64,000 nt of DNA, taken from NCBI GenBank assembly GCA_024734555.1, contig JANPWX010000080.1, positions 2,407,644 through 2,471,643 on the forward strand, written 5' to 3'. The notes beneath the pieces are model-generated. The model made no database searches. It saw only the letters and a program-made list of their open reading frames with translations, and was not told the DNA's origin. Within the stretch, counting starts at the first letter, position 1; each line of letters starts with the position of its first letter. Source of the stretch: Trochalopteron elliotii. Lineage: Eukaryota; Chordata; Aves; Passeriformes; Leiothrichidae. The position numbers and the translations under genes were made by a program. Of this stretch, positions 48,266 to 59,910 are shown in pieces.

Positions 48266-48531
48266 CAGTGTTTCTTAGCACGTGGTCCATGGATCACTGG
48301 TGGGCTACAAGAAATCAGGAAGTGGTGTTTCCAAGGAAGACCAAGAGCCTAAGCCATGTAAGAACATTCCACATGAGCAAGCAAAGCAAAGGGGGTGGAA
48401 TCAAATTAACAAATGAAAAATCAGACCTATCTGAATTTTTTGTCAGTTTGCAAATGAAAAACATTGTGCTTAGGCACACAACACAGCCTGGGGATATTTT
48501 TGTCATGACCTTAAACAGTGGTTGAACACTG
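48266..48531. mobile_element. Possible hAT-type MITE remnant
   Basis: The left end reads CAGTGTTTCTTAGCACGTGG followed by 'tccatggatcactggtgggc'. The right end reads, as reverse complement, CAGTGTTCAACCACTGTTT. Both resemble the hAT terminal consensus CAGTGTTTCTCAACC, and the 'tggtccatggatcactggtgg' motif just inside is common in Charlie/MER-type hAT elements. Length is 266 bp with no transposase, as in a MITE. Flanking 8-bp target duplications are not clear (gattttca versus ctttgtat), so the element is very old or the call is wrong. Confidence 0.4.
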
Positions 48532-50739
48532 CTTTGTATGTCTGGAAATCTAAAAAGTTAAATGGTTTTCATGAGACTCTTCTAAGCTGATGTCAGCAAC
48601 ATCTCCATCACCCTTGCTTGAACGGTGGTGCATCACAAGACTGCTCCCTGGAGCTTATTGCAATACTGCCCCCTGCAACTGCTGACCATGGGGATCCTTA
48701 CTGAGCTCTCTGAGTCCTCCTCTCTCTTTCCACTCTGTCCACACTGCCCTTATTGCCCACCATGCCTTTCTTTCACAGGCACAGCCCCTGCCCAGGGGCT
48801 TCCAGAGGGCAAAGCTGGTGCCATGCTGCAATTTATAGGGATGTCAACCAGATGAGGTACAGACCTGTGATCCTCCTCTCTCCTGGGGGACTTCCCAGGG
48901 TGGAAAGTGACATGTGATGGTCTAGTTCCTTCACCTCCAGTGCCTTTTCAAGAAAGTGATCCACTTTAGGTCCTGGATCTCCATTTGGATTTGTGTTTGT
49001 GTATGTAGGGGAAAGCATGGGAAGCATCCAGCCCATAAACATGATTTGCAGGAGAGGCTCAGCACATAGCCTGGTTAGCACTCCCAAAGTGTGCTGGCTA
49101 ACTACCCAGTTACAATGTTTATGGAGGTTTCTTTCTGAGGGCTGAAAGTTTGCATCTGTGCTTCTAGTTCAAGTCCTCTCACAAATTTGAACAAAGAGCT
49201 TGTAAAGTTCAGCATCTTCCAAATTGCCCCATATAAGTCACTACTGAAACCACATCCAAATGGCTCCCCCCCTGCCATACCTTCCACAGAAATGACCTAA
49301 ACTTTGTCAGGTTCACATGTCCCTAGAGATGATCTCATTTCACTGCTTCAAAAGAGCTTTGGTCTGCACAGCCTGTAGCAGCAAATTTACACTTCAAAAA
49401 GCAGACAGCTTTTTCCACATCTTATTCACTTAATGGGTGAGAATGTAAAATTAGTTCCGTTGCTGATGAGGACCTTGAGCCAAATGAAAAGTGTTCATTT
49501 GTCAGCACAGACTTACAGCCTAAAACATGATTATATAGCTAATCCAATAATGGATTTTGATGCTGAGCATTTATTTATATACAGAATGTCTTGTTATCTG
49601 TTGATAATCAGGCTCTGCAATTTACTCTCTTTTGTGTCATTAGCCATAGCAACATCTTACAGACATATTACATTTGTGTGTCAACATACAAACACACACA
49701 AAACCTTCCTGACCAAAATGCTGTCTTTGCCTATTTTCCTTGAAAAAGCACTGGAATCTGAGCTTTTTGTAGTTTAAAATATTGGTAGGAAATGAATATT
49801 TTTTTGACTGAGAACCTCTCTGCATTTTGGAAGTCTTAATAGATTAAAATTTGCCACATAAATTTTGTTTCCTTATCTGTAACATCATATGAACTGATTT
49901 ATTCTTTTTTTGCCTGATGTGAATGCCAGTACCTAATTATCTCAGGTATAAATTTGTACACCTTAAATGGTCCCTGTCCTAAAGTATTCCTTGTCCTAAC
50001 ATCAGAGGCTATATTAGACTTTGCTAACTAAACAAACACCATTATTTGATGGCTGAACAGATCCACCTTTTATAGAAAAGTAAAACATGTTAAGGTCAAT
50101 ATCAGGCATCGATCCTACATCAGGTACATTAAAATCAATCAGAAAACCAGAAAGCTGTTGGTGTATCCTTTTTCAACTTTCTGACTAATTGCTGTTGCTA
50201 CCTGATACTGCTACAGTTGTGTGTATGACTGTAACTATCTAACACTGAACTACTGGGACAGTTTACTACTCATTTAAATACACAATACATAAAATTCAAA
50301 TCTTTAAAATGGGGAGACATTTTAATAGCTATACTACAGTAACATTCACCAGATATTAAAAAAAAAAAAAAAAAAAGGTCTGTGGGAAAGTAAAATCACT
50401 CCAGTATTAAACTGGGAGTTAATTGCAAGTGTGGGGCACACCTGCAAACTCTGTGAACAATCCTAAAACACCACACAAAGCAATTTCTGTGTAAAGGATA
50501 GCTCTGCCTTCAGAAACACCCAGGAACACCTCTGGAGGTTGGATGAAGTCTTTTCTAAATTTGGCAGCCAGGAAAAATTTAAAAGTAAAGTCATTAAGTG
50601 AAATTTACCTTAAAGGATACTGCAAATCAAGGGTGCAGGTGAGATGATGCATGAGCCAAACTTGAGCTGTGCCACTGACTCTCCTAGAAGCAGGATCAGG
50701 CCTCCCTGTGAGCTTTTGTTTAGCTGAAATTTAGTCTAC
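48532..50739. other. Non-coding stretch with poly(A) run
   Basis: Contains a run of 19 A at 50358-50376 without an upstream retrocopy I can recognise. An open frame of 114 codons at 49433-49777 (plus) has no family resemblance. Confidence 0.6.
50358..50376 (+). repeat. Poly(A) run, 19 bases
   Basis: Homopolymer A. Bird CR1 does not leave poly(A) tails, and no processed pseudogene or flanking duplication was recognised, so this is probably a simple repeat. Confidence 0.9.
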
Positions 50740-51440
50740 AATAAATACTTATATATTGCTGCAACATGATGTTTTATTGGGCTGCACTAGTTTACTAAAA
50801 ACAGCAGGCTGGTAATAGCAGTGCTTGTGGTTCTGCCTGTAATTCATTTGTGGATGGTAATGCACAGGGAGAGATATGATACAAGATAATAAGGCAAATT
50901 AAAAAAACCTACTAAACTCAGTACTGGCAATATACAGTATATTAGGACCATGTTCAGACAGGCTGATTCTTTAGATATTTTTATTTTTTATTTTACCTCG
51001 GCGAGGTAATTTATTAGATATTCGCCTGGGTAAAGAATAAATGAATATAGCATACATTATATCCTCACTTTAGTTGCAGAAACAAATCTTTCCTGTACCT
51101 GCCAATGTAATCTTCAGAGTTTTTGTTATATAAAACACCTCAAGAAAAATGCACCTTGGTAAGATTTACACTTTATTACTCTAATGATTCTACAAACACT
51201 GCCACAATGTGATGAAAGGCAAAGCAGTCCTGATCTGATTGAGAGCTAATAAAAATCAGTACTGAAAACTGAAAATAGCACCCTTATCATCTTTCTTTCA
51301 TTTAGACCTGATTACTAGGGGATTATAATGCAATCACAGCTATGTGTGAGAGGTAGCTATGGGAACCAGTTTTAACTGTTTATCTAGCCAAAGATCTTAA
51401 TTTAAGTTTGAACACTCTGATTCATTTATATGTAAGACAC
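50740..51440. promoter_or_regulatory. Candidate conserved non-coding element with CpG-containing palindrome
   Basis: A repeat-free, AT-rich block. Near its middle is TTACCTCG-G-CGAGGTAA (50993-51009), a perfect 8-bp-arm inverted repeat containing two CpGs in strongly AT-rich surroundings. The block also has motifs such as tgtaattcatttg near 50840 and gcaaattaa near 50894. Retention of CpGs in CpG-poor DNA hints at constraint or hypomethylation. Enhancer function is inferred. Confidence 0.35.
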
Positions 51441-54400
51441 CAAGGAGACAAAATGCAGAAGAAACAGATGCTCACTTGTTCTTTCCATTTAAACTTCATA
51501 AGCTACCAGCCAATTTGTCTTTCAGGGACAAAATTAATTTCTGATGACAATGTGAGCAAGTAATAAACTAGGAGTTCCTGTCCTGGGAAACTTGTTAAGG
51601 CCATGTAATGTTCTGGAGTTATTTAGAAAAAAACAATTTGCTCATAGACTTGCAGGGACATCTGTAACAGAGTTTTCTTTGTCCCTGCACTGTTACTCAT
51701 TTCTGGGGGCTTTATGACACCTTTTCCAGAGGCTGATTTGAAAAAGTTCAAAAGGAAATATATTGCCCATTATTTCTTTCCTTTGGGGTATTTTCTTTTT
51801 CTTAGTCTGTTCCTTTTTTTCCCCCCTTCTTATTCACAAATCATGCAAACCTCAACCCACTTGCTTTGCTATTTTCACACAGCCAGAGAAACCAACCACC
51901 AGCCAGGAGACCTAGAAAATTAATCAAAAATTATCTGAGGAAAAGAGTTTGTTGGAAATTTTGAGGTAAGTACACATCTGAAAATGTGACAGAGCACTGT
52001 GAAAAAGTCTGTGGCACATTTAGGTGGAAGGAGCTTTACCCATTAATGCTGTAAACTCTGTTACGCTACCATCATGAGCAGGGGGAAAAATGCCAAAAAT
52101 GAGGCAGGGAGAGAGCAAAAGAGAGAGAGACATCTCTCCCTAAGAGCTTGCATTTTCAATATAGGCTGTGTGTACATGCTCCTGCATCACTTAACCAAAA
52201 TGTTCTCCATCTTTCAGTATCTTTGCTGGCACTATTTCCCCATTTCAGTATTTATATCGCATGTACAGCTCTTTACTCTGGTAATACTTTTCTATCATTT
52301 GGCTCATTTATTGGGGTTTTATCCTCACCTGGCAGGCCCTCCACAGCTCACGTTTTCTCTTAGGTAAATTCCTACAGTGTAATGTCTGTCCATTAGCACA
52401 TTTAAAATCGCTTCTTCTGCTGTGTGTAACACTCATTTATAGCTTATGTGCTTCACATGAAATGTTCCTTTTCCAGCAGTTCTTTTGAAGAAAGTTTAAA
52501 GTAAGTTGCAAAATGTTTCTTTTTCATCTAAACAGGGAAATGAATTTAAGAAAGGAAGAGAAGAGCCTGAAGGTTTAGCTCTTTCAAAATTTAAACAGAA
52601 TTCAAAACACTGTTGGAACACATCTGTCAGAGAAAGCATGAGAGCACCTGCATTTTAAGAATGAATCTCATCCCTAACTCCCTCTTTGATAATAGCTTGC
52701 ATGAACAGCACCTTTAAACCACATCAATCCCAGATGCTTTTCATCCATCCAGTTATTATTTCCCTTGGCACTGAAGTGCAGCTACCTCTAGACTGAAGCT
52801 TCTCAGTGATGTGCAGCCTACAGTACAGCACCACAGCTCACAACAAGAAGTCATTAAAACTATTCAGCCGAAATTATAAAACAAGGGGAATTTTAAACGA
52901 GAAATTCAAACCCCAGCTTGGCCAGGATAATGCACAGAGCTGTATTAGCTCTTGATTTAAAGGCCAGATGGTTTCAAACACAAATAATAAGAATGAACTT
53001 TGGATAAGAAAAAAACCAAGAATTCAATGAAAATTATAAACTACCACGGTTCTGTTTGTATTTACATAGCAGGATCTCACCAGCCCCCTGCTTGAGCACA
53101 CAGGCCATGGCCTGGCTCTGTACTTGCAGTGAACAGTGCACCACAGCTCAGCTGTTTCCCACTGCTATGCTTTACCTTCAGTTAGTTTTCAGTGATCAAG
53201 ACAGAGCTTCTAGACACAGCCACCCAAGCGTGGTGGCTTGGCCACTAGCACCAGAAGGGTGTCACTGGTAAGGACCACTGCAAACTTCTGATCAGTGGGA
53301 CCCATAGAAAATTGAATTTCATTGCTTGAACAGCTATTTCGTTTCATAGTGTCTTTGTCACACAGCTTTGAAGGCTTTTATGCAAAGGCAGGATACATAC
53401 TGAGGCCACACAGATGAAAACAGAGCATTGACTTATGTTTCAAGAACACAGAGTAAGGAAAATTCACACACTTTAGAAAAAAAACCACAACACTTTGCAA
53501 ATTAAATTAGTGCTTGGGAGAGATGAGATCAGTCAGTGCTCTGGCATCTTCTTTCACAGGGATCTGCAGCAGGGACATGAGAGCAGAGCAGTGTTCCTTT
53601 AGGGGGATGCTGATGAAATTTCCCACCAAGACACTCCACAAGTTTGGAACATATTGATTACCAAGGCAAATTTAATAAAAAAAGAATGTAAGGTTGTAAA
53701 AGAAAGACACTCTTGAGAAGGTTTGGGTGGGGGAAGTTTGACTGGTTATTTGTAGACCTCTGTGACAATTCTGAAAATTCATGTTGGCCTGCTGGGAAGC
53801 CAAAGAGTCACATTGGGGAAAAGAAACAATTGGTTTTCTGGGCTGCAGGTATAGGAAAGAGATGGCTGAGGTAGGCCTACAGTTTACATAATATTAATCC
53901 TCCACAAACCAAAAATTTTAGTTAGCATACAATTAAGGTAGAAAGTATCCTTAGGTTGGAAAAATCCTAAACCAATAATGCAGATTAGTCATAAAGTACA
54001 AATACTGGAAAAATTGAGCATTTCAGTCTGCTTCACCAGTTACTCAGAATCCCTGGCAAACTGACTCAGAGCAGTTTAAGGTGGGGAAGTGCATAAAGGA
54101 GAGGGGTGGAGAGTTGGGCTGGGACAATTTTGGGAAACCCGTTCTACAGAATCACATCTGCCACTTTATTTCCCGTGAAAGTCTGAGACCTGACAACACT
54201 ACAGTGCAAAATTTCATAGCTATATCTTTTAAAACCTTGCAGACCAGGAAGACATTAGTAGAACAATGAAAAACTTGGCATCTAAATAACTCTATAAAGT
54301 ATTTCCAAAACTAAACAGATATTTTCCACTCGTTCACAAAACTCAATATAATGTAACTTATTACACATTTTAATGCAGAAAGTCTTACATAACCTGTCTC

Positions 54401-57400
54401 CATTTCAATAAAGCTGTAAATTTGGGGGCTGTATATATGACATGCAATTTTGATTAAGTAAAGAAAGGGGAATAGCACAGCTGGGCTGGAGTCACATGAG
54501 CTAGAGAAGAGAGATCCCACAGACCTCTCTAAAAAGCTCTCATCACAAAGTGAACCTATAACACTGCCTTTATGGTACTGAGCCCACAAGCCCAGAAGAC
54601 GATAAGCTTGTTTAGGGTGGGAGATGTTGAAGCAGGATGCCTGAGTCTTGGCCTAATTTAGTGTTTTACAGATTCTAACCACCATATTCCTGCAAAAACA
54701 GAAGCAACATGAGCTCCCTCAGCAGTACACTAGGGTCTAAATTGACAACAGAAAAAGGAAATGTTTCTTTTTGCTCTAAAAATTAGTGCAAAAAGCATAT
54801 GTGAGCTACATGCGAGCTGTGTCACTAATACCTCAGTCTTCAGTGAAATTATCCCAGACTGGTTCACCTCTGATCTTGGAGGGCGTCAGTTTTCAGAAGA
54901 CAAACGAGAAACAAGTCAGCAGATGCTCATCCTTTCTGCAATGTCTCAGTAGAAACCAGATCTTTGCTTCATGGTGCACAAAGGATGTGAAACCCATGAA
55001 GCTCAGGAATCTCAAGGACTACAAAATAAACCCACTCTTGTGCAGTGCTAATACAGGAAATTCCAGCGTGAGGGAATGCAGCCTCTGTCCAACATACCAC
55101 AACTAGCAGAAGAATGTGGCTTCCCAGGAAAAAAACTTTTAACTGGTTCATAATGGGCTTATGCATAAGTTGACTTTGTGTTACTGTAACAAGTCCATTG
55201 GTCGATTCAGCCATGGATATATTTCAGCTGGCCTTGCTGTGAGAGCAGCAGGGCCATGGTGGACAGCCACATTGTCCCATGTGGGCCTGCAGACCAGGGA
55301 CACATCAAAAGGGTGATTTGCTTCTCCTGAGGAGCTCAGGGGAGGCAGGTAGTACTGTGAAAGTCTCTCCCTTTGTGTGAAATTAGAACTGCCCCGAGGC
55401 TACCACCTTTTCTCCCTCCTTGTGAAGTCAGTAAAAACCATCAACACCTAACATATTAATTTAACTAAGTAGAAAATATAAATCGAAGCATATCCTCGAT
55501 CATGAGAAATGGTCTTCAGCATCTTCTGCAGCTGGCAAGACTAGCAGTTAGCACACATGCTACTGTCTATACCTGTGTAATAGTAACCTGACTACTGAGA
55601 CCTATGACCCATGGACACCATACATGACCTTCAGAGATAACTATTCTGACAGTGTGGGGGAAAAAAAAGAAAAGATGAGAACTGGATCCTGAACCTGGCA
55701 CAGTTCCAATAATGACACTCTCATCTTTCCTCTGATAAACAAGTGGCAAGAGAATGCAAAAGACACAAACTTGGGTCTGAGAGTCCCTCTGAAGTGGTCC
55801 AAGCACAGTGGCACCATGCCCAGGGGCACTGCAGGGCTGGTGGCAGAGTGTGCATTGGGGTGCAGCTCGCAGAGTCTGCCTTTTCCTTCCCTTCCAGTTC
55901 TACATGCTCCTGTGGCACAGGGCAGGGGCAGCATGGACACACCTGGTGCTTTGAACTTGTTACTCTTACAATGATGTGCCAACGCAGCTGGAGTAAATCT
56001 AGTCTTTTAGCTTTAGTCATACTGTAAATGTTAGTCAGCTATCACAAAAGCAAAATCCCCTCCTTTTTTACACAAGGGCTCTCTCCATCCCCCAAGTGAA
56101 AGCTAACAACCTGAGAGCAACTGTTACCAGCACATAAAAGCTTGGTTGTTCCAGCTAGATGAAAGGCACCAAACTTGAGACAAATATTTTGTCAACCTTC
56201 ACGGGGAATCTTGTAAAGCCATCTCCCATCCTGTAACCGCTCTGTGGTTAAATGGCAGCTTCAGTTCTCTGATGTTGCAATCCAGCACCTTTCACAGGCA
56301 TTAAATTCCCTCTAAATTAATTCTAAGGGAAAAAAATGCTTTCTGCTCAGAGTTATTTCTATTGCCCAGTTATTTTATATGAATCTGATAACTAGTTTCC
56401 TGCTACAGAGGTTACATCTTGAATACTTAATCCCAATTTTGAAATTTTTTAGACAAAACAAAAATACATCTAAAACATAACACACAGTTTAGCTAAGTGT
56501 AGAACATTAATGCAAGGCATGATTGTAAAAACAGCAAATAAATCGGAGGAGGGGAGCAGATTCAATGGATATCTCTCAGGGTTAGTACATGCTATAACTG
56601 GTCATTCAGACATTTCTGGTTCTGAAAGTACATTCTTTTTAGCATAAAAATCTCAGAGTTCAACAATTAAAAAAAAAAGTTAGAAAGAAGGATAGAGTGC
56701 AGCCAAAGGATAGCCTTTAACAACCATTTCAAAATGAAATCTAAATATGCTTACATATTAGATAAATGTTGGCTTCCAGGGAAGCTTTACAACGCTTTAA
56801 TTCCACCCTGGACTGGGATATATGGAATTGTTTTGAATTTCTGTAAGTGTCCAGAGCTCTCTGCTAAGCACACAAACTGATATTTTGATTCATATAATAG
56901 AAGCTATTTTTGCCCTGAAGTAACTCACTGGGCTCTCTTTGGCAACTTTCTTTTTTTCCTTTTGAACCACAGCACAATTTTATTAATAGGACTATACAAT
57001 AATTACTCTTCTCATATTTTCATCGGCTACTGATAACTCAACCGCCCTATTTTTTGCTACATGGATTCCAGTCTCTACATTTTAAAAAACAATCAGTAGT
57101 TTCTTCCCCCCATTACTTAAAACTCAGCAAACATAGGGGTTTGCATATTGGTCACAAGGTTCACTTTCATGCTCCTCCTCCATAAAAAGTTTTTTGAAAA
57201 GTTTCCTTATCCTTCCTAGCCAAACCAGCAGTGGCCAGTCCATGGTCTGTGGCCCATCACACCCACTGCATGCACACATGCAGAATACCTGCAGAATAGA
57301 TAAATAAAAGCTCAACTATCCCTAACCCAAGGTATTGCAAGATGAGACCTGCTGAATTATCTGAATGGTGCAAAGACCTAAGGAAAGAATAGGCAATTAT

Positions 57401-59289
57401 ATTGCCAGGAACAGATGAAGAGAATGCAATCCTGAATTGGAAATGATCAGACCTAGCTGAGGTTTGCAGACTCCTGAGAAGAGTAGGCAGGTACCTGTCC
57501 CAAGACACACTAGGTATCTCTCCATCTGTATTTTTTCCTTGTTCATATACAAGTAAAATGAGTTTAAAAATCCTGTAAATGGCTAAATCAATCAATGGTT
57601 GTTAACAAAAAAAAAATATATTTAGAAATGGCTCTTGACACAGCCTGGTACAGGCAACCCATTTCTCACTGCTGGCCCCAGTGCTGGCTCCAGCCCTCAT
57701 GCAGCAGCTGGCAGTGCCCTGTCCTCCAGTACTGGGCTTGGAGACCTGGAAACAAAGTGCCACTGGTTCCTCCCTGGGCAGAGCAGCTCAGTCACTGCTT
57801 CCACGGGCAGCACCAGCAGCCTAACACACAAATAGCTCTGGAGGAAAGTACGGCTGCAGAGTCCTCGGGCTGGTGGGTGCAGCCTGCAGTGACCACGGGG
57901 CACTGGTGATGACAACGTTTTTACGCACACAGACTTACAGTGTTGATTTGCAAGCAACAGACAGAAGCAGGACTGTTGGCCAACAAGTAATATTTTGTAG
58001 AGCTGATGCCATATGTCATATATTAAAAGTCTTACATCAGCAAAACACATGCTAAGTTTGAGGGTGTCCCAATGAAGCCAGTTGCACCTCTCATGGTCTT
58101 TGAGAGAGCTATGCAACAAGTTGCACAAATGGGGCTTAACTATTTTTCTATAACCTTTCCTTCATGTTAGCATTTTTTTTTCAGGCTGTATGTTTAAAGT
58201 TGAAGGAAATTACATGAAAAAGCAAAAGAAAATTAAAGTAGGATTCATAGCAAAGGAAGTAGGTACTTTGATTTTAAAAGCACTTCAAATTAGGGAGGAA
58301 CTTGAAGGCCAAAGAAAATGTCCCATGGTGCTGAACAATTTTTATAAGTTGTCATTGAACATGATGCTTTTAACCAAATACATCACTGAAGGCTGTCCTC
58401 TGTCACTGAACCCAAAACCCCGTACAATGTTTTTATCTAGTCTAGCTTTCCATGGCTAGTGTATTTCAAGACAGGAGGGAGATCTTATCAAAACGGGAGA
58501 GATTAGAAACGGCAAGCAAACATGCTCAGCAAACAGATCTGAATCCGGAGAGATATCCTCTCTTGACAAAAACACATCCTACGGATATGGGTTAAAATTG
58601 TTTAAAATGGCTATTTAAAAAAGTTGAAAAACCATTTGGCTTCTGCAGACTGAAAGGTGATTCCACACTCTAACTGCTCGTTGGGCAGAGGCATATGCAA
58701 ACCCTTCAATATGGCTGCCCAAGCAGTAGCCCAGGAAGAGTATCTTTCACAACTTGGCAGCTGGATGTGGAGATAATCATGTGGATATGGGCCCTGACCT
58801 CTCTGCTACAACAGATAATAAAACAAAAAAAAAAAAAAGAAAAGAGGAAGATGGCAAAGAGATACTTGATTTCTTTGGGTAATTGTGACTTGCAGTTTGT
58901 TATCACACTTAAGTTGAACATCAACGAATTTTGGGGGTTTTGTGAATTTTTAGGGAAAAATGATAACATCAGCAGTCACATATCTCTTATTGCCGCTCTC
59001 TTGGTTCCTAACACAACTAATAATTCAGACCTGATGGGCTCCTTTTCATCACTTTGGGCCAAGGTGTGGGGTAACAGAAAATGGTTGAAAAAGATGGCAA
59101 CTGAGAAGAGGCTTGCCTGGCCATAGCACTAACCTTTTGTACAGCTGCAAACCTGCACCACGGATGTTGTGTCACCCTTAGTATTCCCTCCGCTGCCAAG
59201 GACAGTGACTGCTTTGGCCAGATGGCTTGTTCCCTGGATGCAGGAACCTGCTCACATCAGCCTTTGCATTCTCTCCAGTGCCAGGAAGA
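51441..59289. other. Long non-coding stretch
   Basis: No gene or RNA recognised. Small items only: a pyrimidine-rich patch near 51775-51830, a string resembling a CR1 3' end (ccttaggttggaaaaatcct at 53949-53968) without supporting flanks, a GC-richer part at 57640-57900, and a 14-base A run at 58825-58838. Open frames up to 143 codons (57697-58128 minus, 58695-59126 plus) show no family resemblance. Confidence 0.6.
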
Positions 59290-59910
59290 GGTTCCTCCAC
59301 CTTTGAAAGACTGAAGTGGATACCTCATTAGGCCTTGATTATCCTCAAGCAATTGCTTAGATTTCTTCCCTATTACTGATCTGCCTTTTTTAGCAGGGGT
59401 CGTGGAATGGGCAGTGGCTGTCTTGTCTTCGTTATAATGCATGATTTGAAACTTTTCAATTAAGCTTCAGATCAGGCCACAGTACTGAGACCACTTTAAC
59501 GAGGGTGAGTAATGACCTTGTGCTGCACGTGATTTCTGGCACACCATCAGTTTTAATTCTTCTTGATCTTACTGTAACCCTTTGATACTTTGGATCAAGG
59601 GTTCTCTTGAAATGCTTTAAGCACATCGTAGGACTTTCAGGGACTGTTCTGACATGGTTTCTAGCCTACTTGTCTCAACATAGCCAGACTGTCACCTGTA
59701 AGTTTTCCATATAAATTCAAATTGTCAAAGATTAAAAGGGAGCTGAAAATCTGGCCTGTGTGCAGAACCAGGGAAATCTGGTGTGGGTCCCTAGAGTGAG
59801 CGAATCTAAGGAGGATTCTGCTACGAGAGCCAGGTAACCCCTTTGATGTGCCATGCCCAAGGAACAGCAATGCTATGATTAGAACAGAAAGCTACATTAT
59901 GCTGGAGTAG
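59290..59910 (+). mobile_element. Ancient L2/L3-type LINE, reverse-transcriptase fragment
   Basis: With frameshifts allowed, the plus strand retains the order of the reverse transcriptase of CR1/L2-superfamily LINEs. 59388-59432 translates to ITDLPFLAGVVEWAVA, matching the conserved 'ISNLPFLGKVVE' region. 59481-59510 gives STETTLTRVSNDL, and 59555-59595 gives LILLDLTVT then FDTLD, which is motif A with its catalytic aspartates. 59631-59665 gives GLSGTVLTWFLAYLS. 59871-59900 aligns with the coding sequence of the YADD motif C and following residues, with the aspartates lost. Several frameshifts and stops make it a dead fossil. The enzyme reverse-transcribed the element's RNA at a nicked genomic target. 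Whether it is L2, L3 or another CR1-superfamily clade cannot be decided by eye. Confidence 0.75.

Noticed and set aside
50358..50376. Poly(A) tail of a processed pseudogene
   Set aside because: No upstream coding similarity or flanking target-site duplication could be recognised.
53949..53968. Possible CR1 3'-end crumb (ccttaggttggaaaaatcct)
   Set aside because: Only about 20 bases match and the following sequence does not continue the CR1 consensus.
58695..59126. Plus-strand open frame of 143 codons next to the LINE fossil, considered as part of its ORF
   Set aside because: It includes a translated A run (58825-58838) and shows none of the endonuclease or RT motifs expected upstream of the RT region.
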